In this document: piece by piece, positions 32,538 through 39,726 of the stretch
How the letters are laid out: each line of letters begins with the position of its first letter
Numbering within the stretch: the first letter of the stretch is position 1
Source: a virus
Length of the DNA stretch: 47,013 nucleotides
IMG/VR virus record: IMGVR_UViG_3300030060_002960
Span: 5,819 to 52,831 of that record
Direction: 5' to 3' (one strand)
Made by a program: the position numbers and the translations under genes
The notes under the pieces: model-generated
What the model was told of the DNA's origin: nothing
The model's database searches: none
What the model saw: only the letters and a program-made list of their open reading frames with translations

Positions 32538-34396
32538 AACCGCACTTTAGTCGCGTAAATGCGCGCGGCACTAGAGCGGTTTGCCCACAGCCAGATTGTG
32601 GAACAGACTTTAGTGTCAGTATACAAGAAGAGTTTAGCTACTGCCATCGATGTAAAAAGTCTTGGTCTCATGAAGAAAATAATCGTGTAGAAATAGAATC
32701 TTATGAACCGGTAAACACACGCACGCCAGTGTTCATTCGGGGTAATAAGGTGCGTGAAGAATCTAAATACGATGAAGCACGAAATAATTATGTAAAACAT
32801 TTTGAATTAGTAACTAAACATTTACAGTTACCATGGCCAGAAGCTGCAAAAGAATATGAAGTTGGAGCCATGAATAAGGGCGACGACGATATACAATTAG
32901 TTTTTAAAATTGAGGATGACCATTATAAATATCACAAAGGCAAGCAATTTGGTAATGCAGAATGTAAGATTTTCCCACGTAGTGTGCTTACACAACTACA
33001 ACCCCATAGCACGCTACTGGTCGTAGAAGGCGAAAAAGACGCGATTACGGCCAATTCCAACGGTGCGCCAGCTATAACCTTCACATCGGGTGCTGGCGCA
33101 CTACCCTCCAATATTGATTCGATCAAAGAGTTTACAAAGCTGGTACTTTGTTACGATAACGATCAGAAGGGTATAGAAGGTGCGGAAAAAGTTGCGATGC
33201 AGTTATATAAACAAAATAAAAACCGTAAGCTGAAAATATTAAAATGGTCAAACAAGCCAGACAAATATGATCTTACGGACTATTTTAGTGATGGATATAC
33301 GGCCAATGACTTGTATAGCTTGATTGATAAAATGCCGGTGTATGGAACAAGTGCGTCGGACTTTGGCGGTTTAAATGCGTATGATCCAGAAACATTTATT
33401 AATAGGTTTCAAGATGAAGTCGTACAAATATGTGAAGAAATACTTTTAGAGAATGGCACTTCTAGCATCTCTGGCCAATCAAACGTAGGCAAGTCTATAC
33501 TGGCTTTGCAGTTCGCTATGTCTGTGGCCATGGGAGTGCCATTCCTTACTTTTGATGTACCACGGCCACGTAAGGTGCTACTGGTCCAGTTTGAGATGAT
33601 GGACGCCCATATGCGGACCAGAGTTAATAAATGTATGGCCGGGATGTTATCAAAGTATCCTAATAAACAATCGTTATTGCGTGACAATTTGAAAATCACA
33701 TCTATGGAAAATATTAAAATATTTACGGACCAATACAAAGCGATCGAAGGTAACCTCATGTCAGGCGATTTTGATGTCTGTGTTGTAGACAATTTGTACA
33801 GTAGTTCTGGTACACAGCTACATAAGAATGATGCATTAACGCAGCTGATGAGCCGTATTGATGAGCTAAGAAAAGAATATCAGTGCGCGTTTATGATGAT
33901 TAGCCATCATAAGAAGCTGGAAGAGAAACGGCCGTTGGAGCATAGTATGGTGTATGGTGGATCGTACTTTGTTAACTTTCTGGACAATCTGGTCCAAGTG
34001 GCCAACACCGGGCGTCACAACCAGTTAAAAGTGTTTAAGATAACTAAGATCCGGACCGAGAACGAGTTCCATGAAGTTCCACTTGGGATCTGGCTGCATG
34101 CAGATGATGATGAATTGTATTTTCAGTATCGTAAGCCGTTGCCAAAAAACGAAGCGTATTGGTATACCGATCCGGAAGAGAATGCGGAAGAGCGAGTATT
34201 GAAAGCGTTGGATACTGAGGGTGACAATTTTTCATACATGCAGTTTGCAGATGCGCTGGAAAAGACGTTAAAAATTACCAGCATGAAGAGTGTATATAAA
34301 TGGTTAGATAAGCTAGAAAACATGGGGTATATCTTGAAGATTGAGCGCGGACATTACGTTAAATGTGCTAATGAACTGGATAACTTAATAAATTAG
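32534..34396 (+). CDS. Primase-helicase (Zn finger, TOPRIM, RecA-type ATPase)
   Basis: 620 residues from TTG. Zinc-binding Cys17, Cys22, Cys37, Cys40; TOPRIM primase core with LLVVEGEKDA (Glu165) and CYDNDQKG (Asp208, Asp210); then a RecA/RepA-type ATPase with Walker A SGQSNVGKS (313-321) and Walker B FDVCVVDN (Asp419). This is the gp4-like layout in which priming and unwinding are joined in one protein. It likely drives phage genome replication, with the SSB-like protein at 28832 as partner. The A-tract/T-tract inverted repeat immediately downstream may be its site of action. Confidence 0.85.
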   Translation: MKPHFSRVNARGTRAVCPQPDCGTDFSVSIQEEFSYCHRCKKSWSHEENNRVEIESYEPVNTRTPVFIRGNKVREESKYDEARNNYVKHFELVTKHLQLPWPEAAKEYEVGAMNKGDDDIQLVFKIEDDHYKYHKGKQFGNAECKIFPRSVLTQLQPHSTLLVVEGEKDAITANSNGAPAITFTSGAGALPSNIDSIKEFTKLVLCYDNDQKGIEGAEKVAMQLYKQNKNRKLKILKWSNKPDKYDLTDYFSDGYTANDLYSLIDKMPVYGTSASDFGGLNAYDPETFINRFQDEVVQICEEILLENGTSSISGQSNVGKSILALQFAMSVAMGVPFLTFDVPRPRKVLLVQFEMMDAHMRTRVNKCMAGMLSKYPNKQSLLRDNLKITSMENIKIFTDQYKAIEGNLMSGDFDVCVVDNLYSSSGTQLHKNDALTQLMSRIDELRKEYQCAFMMISHHKKLEEKRPLEHSMVYGGSYFVNFLDNLVQVANTGRHNQLKVFKITKIRTENEFHEVPLGIWLHADDDELYFQYRKPLPKNEAYWYTDPEENAEERVLKALDTEGDNFSYMQFADALEKTLKITSMKSVYKWLDKLENMGYILKIERGHYVKCANELDNLIN

Positions 34397-34399
34397 CGC

Positions 34400-34543
34400 A
34401 TGGGTAAAAAAAGTAAAAAAAGTAAAAAAAGTAAAAAACTTTTTTACTTGGCAACGCAGTTTCGCAGTAGTCGTCACGTCAATCTTTTTTACTTTTTTTA
34501 CTTTTTTTACTTTCTGGGGGTGTACGGTGTTTTTTTACACTAG
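34400..34543 (+). CDS. Possible 47-residue KKS/FYF-repeat peptide over the A-tract repeats
   Basis: ATG 34400 opens a frame with no stop until TAG 34541-34543. Because the DNA repeat is nine bases long, it encodes tandem KKS units followed by LFYLATQFRSS and a hydrophobic (FYF)-type tail. A basic start and aromatic hydrophobic end could make a membrane-interacting peptide. The alternative, favoured here, is that the repeat is a DNA structure and the open frame is incidental. No strong ribosome site is seen. Confidence 0.3.
   Translation: MGKKSKKSKKSKKLFYLATQFRSSRHVNLFYFFYFFYFLGVYGVFLH
34402..34513. repeat. Phased A-tract and T-tract inverted repeat array
   Basis: Left arm: GTAAAAAAA three times plus GTAAAAAAC, nine-base period, from 34404. 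It runs into a perfect 10+1+10 inverted repeat (AAGTAAAAAA-C-TTTTTTACTT). Right arm: TTTTTTTAC-type units, three copies, ending near 34512. The arms are inverted copies separated by about 40 bases holding CGCAGTTTCGCAG and GTCGTCACGTC. Helically phased A-tracts bend DNA strongly. Candidate replication origin or protein-binding array. Confidence 0.6.
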
Positions 34544-34745
34544 ATGTCCATTAAGCCATCAATATGATAAACAGTGTCAATTTGCGTATGATGGCGAAAA
34601 CGGCATTGAATGCCGATATATATTTGGCTGGTATCACGAGCTTAGTATTGCCAATTTGGATCGATGTTTTTTAAAAATGAAAACGCGTGACAAATTGGCG
34701 TGGCGTAACCGAATGATAAAAAAATTCGGCGAGCCTAAAATATAA
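34527..34745 (+). CDS. Small Cys-containing hypothetical protein
   Basis: 72 residues from a GTG at 34527 inside the T-rich repeat arm; no better start is obvious. Four Cys (positions 7, 17, 29, 47) in CPLSHQYDKQCQFAYDGENG and CRYIFG, plus DRCFLK, suggest metal binding. The C-terminal end is basic (KLAWRNRMIKKFGEPK). It is the last gene of the rightward replication block. Confidence 0.5.
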   Translation: MFFYTRCPLSHQYDKQCQFAYDGENGIECRYIFGWYHELSIANLDRCFLKMKTRDKLAWRNRMIKKFGEPKI

Positions 34746-35128
34746 AAACCTTCCAATCGAAAATATTAAAATCGACGTTTCTTGATCAAAACCAGCAAAA
34801 TTTTGATCAAATTTGACTTTTCGAGTATCATTTTGATACGGTGATTTTGAGAGTTTTGAACCAGTAAAAAACACGCTAAAAAAGGGCCAAAAATCGCCGG
34901 ATCTGGGACCACTTCCAGCGATCAAAAAAACCCGCGAAAATGGCCGGATTTGGCCGGCTGTGATCCGCTGTAAACGCCGGACCACGGAAAACCGGGTAGA
35001 TGATCCAAGTTTTAAAGCGATTCCAGGCGCTACAATGGCCTCAAATAAGCGCGTTTTGTCGTCGGGCGGGGTTAGGTATGGCCGGCGGGAATTCGTTTTG
35101 ATTTTGGCCATTTACGGAACAAAAAAAA
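34746..35128. other. Non-coding palindrome-rich region (candidate origin, right part)
   Basis: No convincing gene in about 380 bases. A frame open on the plus strand crosses the terminator, and a longer minus-strand frame has no ribosome site. Structured elements include TTGATCAAAA ... TTTTGATCAA (34782-34791 and 34801-34810), GTATCA-TTT-TGATAC (34825-34839) and two TGGCCGG copies ten bases apart near 34941 and 34951. A clear rise in G+C begins in this stretch. Confidence 0.4.
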
Positions 35129-35153
35129 ACCCGCATTTTTGCGGGTCTTTTTT
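35129..35153. terminator. Rho-independent terminator, bidirectional
   Basis: ACCCGC (35129-35134), loop ATTTTT, GCGGGT (35141-35146), then CTTTTTT. Nine A residues precede the stem, so it can act on either strand. It separates the rightward replication genes from the leftward minus-strand island. Confidence 0.8.
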
Positions 35154-35266
35154 CGGATCTGGTTTTCTAGTCTTGGTCCGGTGGATACATTCGATTGGCT
35201 ATGATATAGCCAGCAATCCAATACACGGCGCAAAATAGCCAGTAATATAGTTCGTTTAATGTCATA

Positions 35267-36199
35267 TCAATGTACCGGAATGACTATAGACACGCCGCCG
35301 AACTTTTCACGGTTGCCGCATGCGTGCGGATTTTCTTTAATAAGCGTACACTCGCCGCAATATTTCGGACAAATGAAAACTTTTTTAGCGTCCACCTTGC
35401 CGCGGATCTCGCGCCGGTCCGCTTTGGTTAGCTTCTGCTTGCTCCATCGCTTCACGGTGTCGCGGTCTACATCCACGGCGACGAAATCGCCGCGATATAC
35501 GGCCATATTCCGCACATATGCGCCGGTCTTGGTGTGTTCATGGATCCCGCCGCTACTCATGTTTAAAGCGTAATTTTGCGGCCACTGGTAGCCGGTTTGA
35601 TCTAGCTCTTTAAACAGGTGCAAGCTCTTGCTGTATCCGTATGCATTCAAGCGCGGAAACTTCTTTAGTGTATCCATCCAGAAACGCAGTACTTCCAAGG
35701 TTGGGAAATCGCCGTCTACATATAAACGAAGCGTAATGGGTCCCGGTGTGCTGGCTAGGATCCGCTCTAATTCGGCGTGTATGATCTGGCGGAACACCGG
35801 CCCGCTTTCCAAGACCGTATTTTGTAGTTGGCGCATAAATGCGGACGGATACCGCCACGCTTTGAAGCTATAGCACCAGCCTTTAACCAGACCAGCAACA
35901 ATCTTAAAACATGCACCAGCGCCGGGACAATTGAACCCCGGCAACGTGGACCAGCTAACAAATGGTAATTTAGAGTTACCAACTGTGAACATGGTAAACG
36001 GCGGCGCGCCGGCTGTGCTGGCTGGCTTAAGTAGCCATTGCCAGAGCTTTAACGCGTTTTGGATCCATGCGGATTTGTTTAGCCTATGCGCTTCGGCTGT
36101 GATCGCTTCGAGTGTCTTAATAACTCCGGCCCCTTTAAGGCCGTTTTTGGTGATCAGCCGCGCTAAAAATGCGCGGCTTATTGTCTTCTGTGATTTCAT
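35267..36199 (-). CDS. GP88-like Cys-rich protein
   Basis: 310 residues on the minus strand, second gene of a leftward pair. The region STLPGFNCPGAGACF with CYSFKAWRYPSAFMRQLQNT, LRLYVDGDF and AYGYSKSLH matches the pattern I recall for the Gene product 88 family of phage and plasmid proteins, whose function is not established. Cys91, Cys97 and Cys109 form one cluster; Cys277, Cys281, Cys284 and Cys294 form another with CX3CX2C spacing (CPKYCGEC), the spacing of Fe-S cluster ligands in radical SAM enzymes, though here it is C-terminal. G+C is well above the neighbours. Confidence 0.65.
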   Translation of the reverse strand: MKSQKTISRAFLARLITKNGLKGAGVIKTLEAITAEAHRLNKSAWIQNALKLWQWLLKPASTAGAPPFTMFTVGNSKLPFVSWSTLPGFNCPGAGACFKIVAGLVKGWCYSFKAWRYPSAFMRQLQNTVLESGPVFRQIIHAELERILASTPGPITLRLYVDGDFPTLEVLRFWMDTLKKFPRLNAYGYSKSLHLFKELDQTGYQWPQNYALNMSSGGIHEHTKTGAYVRNMAVYRGDFVAVDVDRDTVKRWSKQKLTKADRREIRGKVDAKKVFICPKYCGECTLIKENPHACGNREKFGGVSIVIPVH

Positions 36200-36202
36200 A
36201 AT

Positions 36203-37417
36203 TTAACCTCGAATTGATTGTTTTATTTCGCTTATTGCTTCAAGTTCCAGTTCAAGATCCTCGCCGCTATACTCTTCTTTTATTTCGTCAAGATCTCGCT
36301 CGATTACTTCTATGTGCTGCGGCGCGGTTATGTTTTGACACTTGTAAGACTCTTCATAATCTGGGTCTTGATCGGTCCAAGTCTCAATTAACACCGTATT
36401 TGCTGGCAAGCTTCCGCCGTTTATGGACTCGCCGCGAATGATCGCAAAAAACCAAGACGGCGGCATAATCTGTAAATGTTCCGGATCCGCTCCGAAGCAT
36501 TCCACATCTACCAGCTGCATGATCGCAGCGGCTCCGGTTACTAGATCCGCTTCGCTAATTAGCGCACCGGATTTTTTGCGGGTTTTCGCAGCTTCCTCAA
36601 CTACTTTTATTGCAGCTTTCCGGAATTCGTTCCGATCGCCAAAATCTAGGTTTTTTTCATTTTTTTCAATTTTAGATTTTGGTTGCTCCTCGGTGGCCGG
36701 TTTTGCGGACCCGGTCAACTGGTCATGCTTGGAGCCTTTAACGTATCCGTTAGCATTCAAAAAGTCTATTTCTTTTTGTACTTCTTTTTGACTGTTTACG
36801 GTTTTTAAGATCTGCCATTTTACAGGCTTGTCTTCCGCTTGTGTCTTCCAGTGATCTAGCTCCGCAATAAGTTCGGACCGGTCAAAAGATCCGAACTCAA
36901 CCGCATACTCTTCAAAGCTTTTAATGGCTAGGACGTAATATGGCGGGTTGTTTAGTTCATCTATGAGATCAGAAACGCGCACATTTGAAACGGTTCTAAC
37001 TACTTTCGTTTTTATTGCGTTTTCATATGCTGCGTTGTCTTCAACGTGCATTTGTTCCGCTACTACGTCTACTCGATCGTAAGCGCCGAACTCCCATTCC
37101 CAGCCGTTACCATAATCAACAAACAAAACGTGATACGGCTGCGGCTCTCTGTTCTGGTTATAGAATTCAACCAGACCCGCGGCCAGCTTCGGCCAATAGT
37201 CGCCGCTGGTCTTGGCTAGTTGTCCGCCTAGGTTATCTTGGAAGCGGCGGAAGTTTTCATTCACCCAGCTTTTACTTGGTCCGTGTGGATCTTTATCCAA
37301 GCATAAGCGGCCGAACTCCTCGCCGTTCATCTGTGAACACGCTTCATTTAAGATCTTGAGCGCTTCTTCCATTTGTTTTGGTGTTATTTTGCTGTGTAAA
37401 TCAGTGTTTTTATTCAA
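36203..37417 (-). CDS. Unknown protein with internal duplication
   Basis: 404 residues on the minus strand from TTG at 37417 after AAGGAAAGATAAG. Residues 94-156 and 159-221 are a tandem duplication with the shared pattern P-Y-x-V-L, E-F-G-[AS]-[YF]-D-R and a closing V..[LI]ID.LN. The C-terminal half is acidic helix (residues 240-300) followed by a globular region with WFFAIIRGESINGG and ends in a charged helix. No family recognised. It is first in a two-gene leftward operon with the GP88-like gene and shares its raised G+C. Confidence 0.55.
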   Translation of the reverse strand: MNKNTDLHSKITPKQMEEALKILNEACSQMNGEEFGRLCLDKDPHGPSKSWVNENFRRFQDNLGGQLAKTSGDYWPKLAAGLVEFYNQNREPQPYHVLFVDYGNGWEWEFGAYDRVDVVAEQMHVEDNAAYENAIKTKVVRTVSNVRVSDLIDELNNPPYYVLAIKSFEEYAVEFGSFDRSELIAELDHWKTQAEDKPVKWQILKTVNSQKEVQKEIDFLNANGYVKGSKHDQLTGSAKPATEEQPKSKIEKNEKNLDFGDRNEFRKAAIKVVEEAAKTRKKSGALISEADLVTGAAAIMQLVDVECFGADPEHLQIMPPSWFFAIIRGESINGGSLPANTVLIETWTDQDPDYEESYKCQNITAPQHIEVIERDLDEIKEEYSGEDLELELEAISEIKQSIRG

Positions 37418-37470
37418 CTTATCTTTCCTTTTGCGGCTGTGGCCGCGGTTGTTATGTATATAATATGAGC

Positions 37471-37499
37471 AGTGTAGCTTATTTGTAACTTATTGTCAA
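37471..37499 (-). promoter_or_regulatory. Promoter of the minus-strand pair, overlapping an operator-like site
   Basis: On the minus strand, -35 TTGACA (37499-37494, perfect consensus), a 17-base spacer and -10 TACACT (37476-37471). AAGCTACACT (37480-37471) overlaps the -10 and matches the AGCTACACAT element of the immunity region in nine of ten positions. It would be repressible by the same regulator. Confidence 0.6.
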
Positions 37500-37729
37500 C
37501 AGCTAAATAATACTTTTACTGGCAGCGATCGAGTCCAAAATAAGTGGGACGGCCAGCGGCCCGGATCCGGTCCAAATTTCCACAGTTTTACACAGCTTCC
37601 AAACGTACCGACTGCGGACCCGTGGACAAAGTATCCACCGTCTAATATTGATACACATTTTTTTCGGGTATACCAAGGCCAGCTAGGTCCGCGGTTCCTA
37701 TTGTGTCTCTAAATTTTTTTTACCCTTTT

Positions 37730-37765
37730 TTGTCAACACTTTGCATGTGTAGCTTCTGTAGCTTT
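37730..37765 (+). promoter_or_regulatory. Upstream region of the terminase operon with AGCTACACAT site
   Basis: TTGTCA at 37730-37735 could be a -35 element, but no convincing -10 follows at normal spacing. ATGTGTAGCT (37745-37754) is the exact reverse complement of the AGCTACACAT operator element, and a half copy (TGTAGCTT) follows ten bases on. The first gene starts at 37766. Probable control site for the late operon. Confidence 0.5.
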
Positions 37766-38104
37766 ATGAATAAAGAATGGCATAACCTATCGGATGCGGA
37801 TGCCACTTTATTAGAAGATGCTATAATTCAAAGTGAAGAATTCGCCGAGCGGCTTGCAGTGTTTCGCAGCGGTCTAATCTCGCCAGAACAACGCTGGTTA
37901 CAACTCAGCGCCCACAAGATCTATGATAATCTCAGCGCAAGAGAGCTGGAGGTCTTTAAAATGCGTACACTCAAGCACACGTTTCCGGTCATTGCAGAAG
38001 CTTTAGGTGTTAGTGTGTCCAGTGCAAAAACGTACTGGCGCCGATGCTTGGCCAAGTGTACAACCGCGTTTATGTCAACTAATGATAGTATAAGTGATGG
38101 GTAA
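37766..38104 (+). CDS. HTH regulator (sigma-70 region 4 / LuxR-like)
   Basis: 112 residues from ATG 37766; a longer GTG frame from 37703 would add a Cys/Phe-rich start but crosses the operator site. C-terminal HTH: LSARELEVFKMRTLKHTFPV, then IAEALGVSVSSAKTYWRRCL, like sigma region 4 or response-regulator DNA-binding domains. As first gene of the terminase operon it may activate late transcription. The stop overlaps the TerS start region. Confidence 0.55.
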   Translation: MNKEWHNLSDADATLLEDAIIQSEEFAERLAVFRSGLISPEQRWLQLSAHKIYDNLSARELEVFKMRTLKHTFPVIAEALGVSVSSAKTYWRRCLAKCTTAFMSTNDSISDG

Positions 38105-38501
38105 AAAAATTGACATAGATGGTAAAAAAGTTCGCATGCTCGCAAGCTTTGGCTGTACGTATATGGACATTGGTAAATATTACCAGTGCAACGAAAGCGT
38201 AATTCGTAAGCGTTTCAAGGCTGAATTTGAAGCTGGGCAAGAAGAATTAAAACTTTCCTTACGTAAAAATCTTATAAAAATGAGCCTAGAAGATCAAAAT
38301 ACAGCTGCGTCTATTTTTCTAGCAAAAAATTACCTCGGCATGTCCGACAAAACTGCGATCGACCTAACTGGTAACATAGAAAGCGTACTCAAAGAGTGCG
38401 GATTCGAGGACAACCCCATTGATCAAGCAAATACTGAACCGCGAGAAGCTCTGGAAGCTCTTGGGTTATCAGCCGACGCCACACCAACAGGACATTCATA
38501 A
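38097..38501 (+). CDS. terS: Terminase small subunit
   Basis: 134 residues from ATG 38097 (GTG 38094 is one codon upstream). HTH: RMLASFGCTYMDIGKYYQCN followed by a helical oligomerisation region (FLAKNYLGMSDKT) typical of TerS. It would recognise the packaging site and stimulate the large subunit. The 83-base overlap with TerL in another frame is notable. Confidence 0.65.
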   Translation: MGKKIDIDGKKVRMLASFGCTYMDIGKYYQCNESVIRKRFKAEFEAGQEELKLSLRKNLIKMSLEDQNTAASIFLAKNYLGMSDKTAIDLTGNIESVLKECGFEDNPIDQANTEPREALEALGLSADATPTGHS

Positions 38502-39726
38502 TAGCAAAGCACGATTCCGCGTGTGCAACATGGGCCGTCGCAGCGGTAAAAGTTGGATGGCAGCTCATGAAATCATCCCATGGTTACTTACACCAAACAC
38601 ACGCGGCTGGATTGTAGCGCCTAATTACAACTTAGGACAAAAGGTAGCTCGTGAGGTCAAGCGCATCGTGATCCGCGAGTTAAAACTACCCATAGAATCC
38701 AAAAAAGAAATTAGCGGTGATCTATACTTCATGCGCCTATCCGGATTAAACTCAGAACTAGCGGTTCGGTCCGCGGACTCCCCGGAAAGTCTCATTGGGG
38801 AAGGCGTTGATTATCTAGTAATAGACGAGATGGCTCTTATATCGCAGCAAGTATATGAGATGTTCTTGCGACCTACTCTGGCTGATAGGCAAGGCTGGGC
38901 GTTATTCTGCTCCACTCCGCGCGGATTCAACTATTTTGAGCAGCTCTTCCGCTATGGAGCCGACCCAAAACACCCGGAATGGGAGAGCTGGCAAGTACCT
39001 AGCTGGGAATCTCCATTCTTCAAAGATGACATAGAACAACTAAAAAGGACAATGACTCGTGAAACATTTTTACAAGAGGTCGGAGCCGAATTTACCAGCT
39101 ATGCTGGAAAAGTTTACGACTTTGATCGCTTTACCCAAGTTAAACCAGCACTCAAGTATGACCCAAACCTACCGACATACGTCAGTATCGATTTCGGCTT
39201 CAGGGCAAGCTGCGCTGTTGTGCTACAAATACAAAACAACCCAGATGGCCTATCCACGATTTACCAGATAGATGAAATATTTTTAGAAAATTGTACAACG
39301 GAAGAGCTTGCCAAGCTAGTCAAAGGTTTACCGTATCACATCATCGCCTATTTTGGCGACCCAGCTGGTGCGGGTTCTAATTTGCAGACTGGTCTATCGG
39401 ATTTTCAGCAATTTTCTAGAAAATATGGAATAAAGATACGCTGCCGAAAAGACCGCCATAATCGCGATGTGATCAATGGCATCACTCATGTGCGCCGTTG
39501 GTTTGAAGATGCAAATGGAGAGAAACATTTCTTTGTAGCCAAGCGCTGCAAGAAATCCATACAGAGCTATGAGAACTATCGCTACCCGGAGCATAAAAAG
39601 GATCAGCAGCTTAAAGAAATGCCATTAAAAGATGGTGTAAACGACCATATTTGCGATGCGCTCAGATTCGGTATTGTAAACTTATTTCCTATTAGAAGTA
39701 GAACCGCTGGATTAATAGATTGGTAA
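38419..39726 (+). CDS. terL: Terminase large subunit (ATPase-nuclease)
   Basis: 435 residues from TTG 38419. ATPase: Walker A GRRSGKS (39-45), Walker B LVIDEM (133-138, Asp136-Glu137), coupling motif near CSTPRG (164-169). RNase-H-like nuclease: Asp258 in YVSIDFGF, Asp314 in YFGDPAGAG, Asp413 in NDHICDALRF. It translocates and cuts DNA during packaging. Identity of the packaging strategy would need the TerL phylogeny. Confidence 0.9.
   Translation: MIKQILNREKLWKLLGYQPTPHQQDIHNSKARFRVCNMGRRSGKSWMAAHEIIPWLLTPNTRGWIVAPNYNLGQKVAREVKRIVIRELKLPIESKKEISGDLYFMRLSGLNSELAVRSADSPESLIGEGVDYLVIDEMALISQQVYEMFLRPTLADRQGWALFCSTPRGFNYFEQLFRYGADPKHPEWESWQVPSWESPFFKDDIEQLKRTMTRETFLQEVGAEFTSYAGKVYDFDRFTQVKPALKYDPNLPTYVSIDFGFRASCAVVLQIQNNPDGLSTIYQIDEIFLENCTTEELAKLVKGLPYHIIAYFGDPAGAGSNLQTGLSDFQQFSRKYGIKIRCRKDRHNRDVINGITHVRRWFEDANGEKHFFVAKRCKKSIQSYENYRYPEHKKDQQLKEMPLKDGVNDHICDALRFGIVNLFPIRSRTAGLIDW

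Noticed and set aside
34402-34513. CRISPR-like or terminator interpretation of the A-tract array
   Set aside because: Repeat units are nine bases with no spacers, and the arms lack a G+C stem; phased A-tracts explain it better.
34671-35111. 146-codon minus-strand frame in the gap before the terminator
   Set aside because: No ribosome site, overlaps the end of a rightward gene, and contains palindromes and repeats that look non-coding.
34960-35238. Plus-strand frame after the replication block
   Set aside because: It reads straight through a strong terminator hairpin and has no ribosome site.
37703-37765. Longer N-terminus for the terminase-operon HTH protein
   Set aside because: The extra codons cross the operator-like site and T-rich upstream DNA; ATG 37766 gives a normal start.
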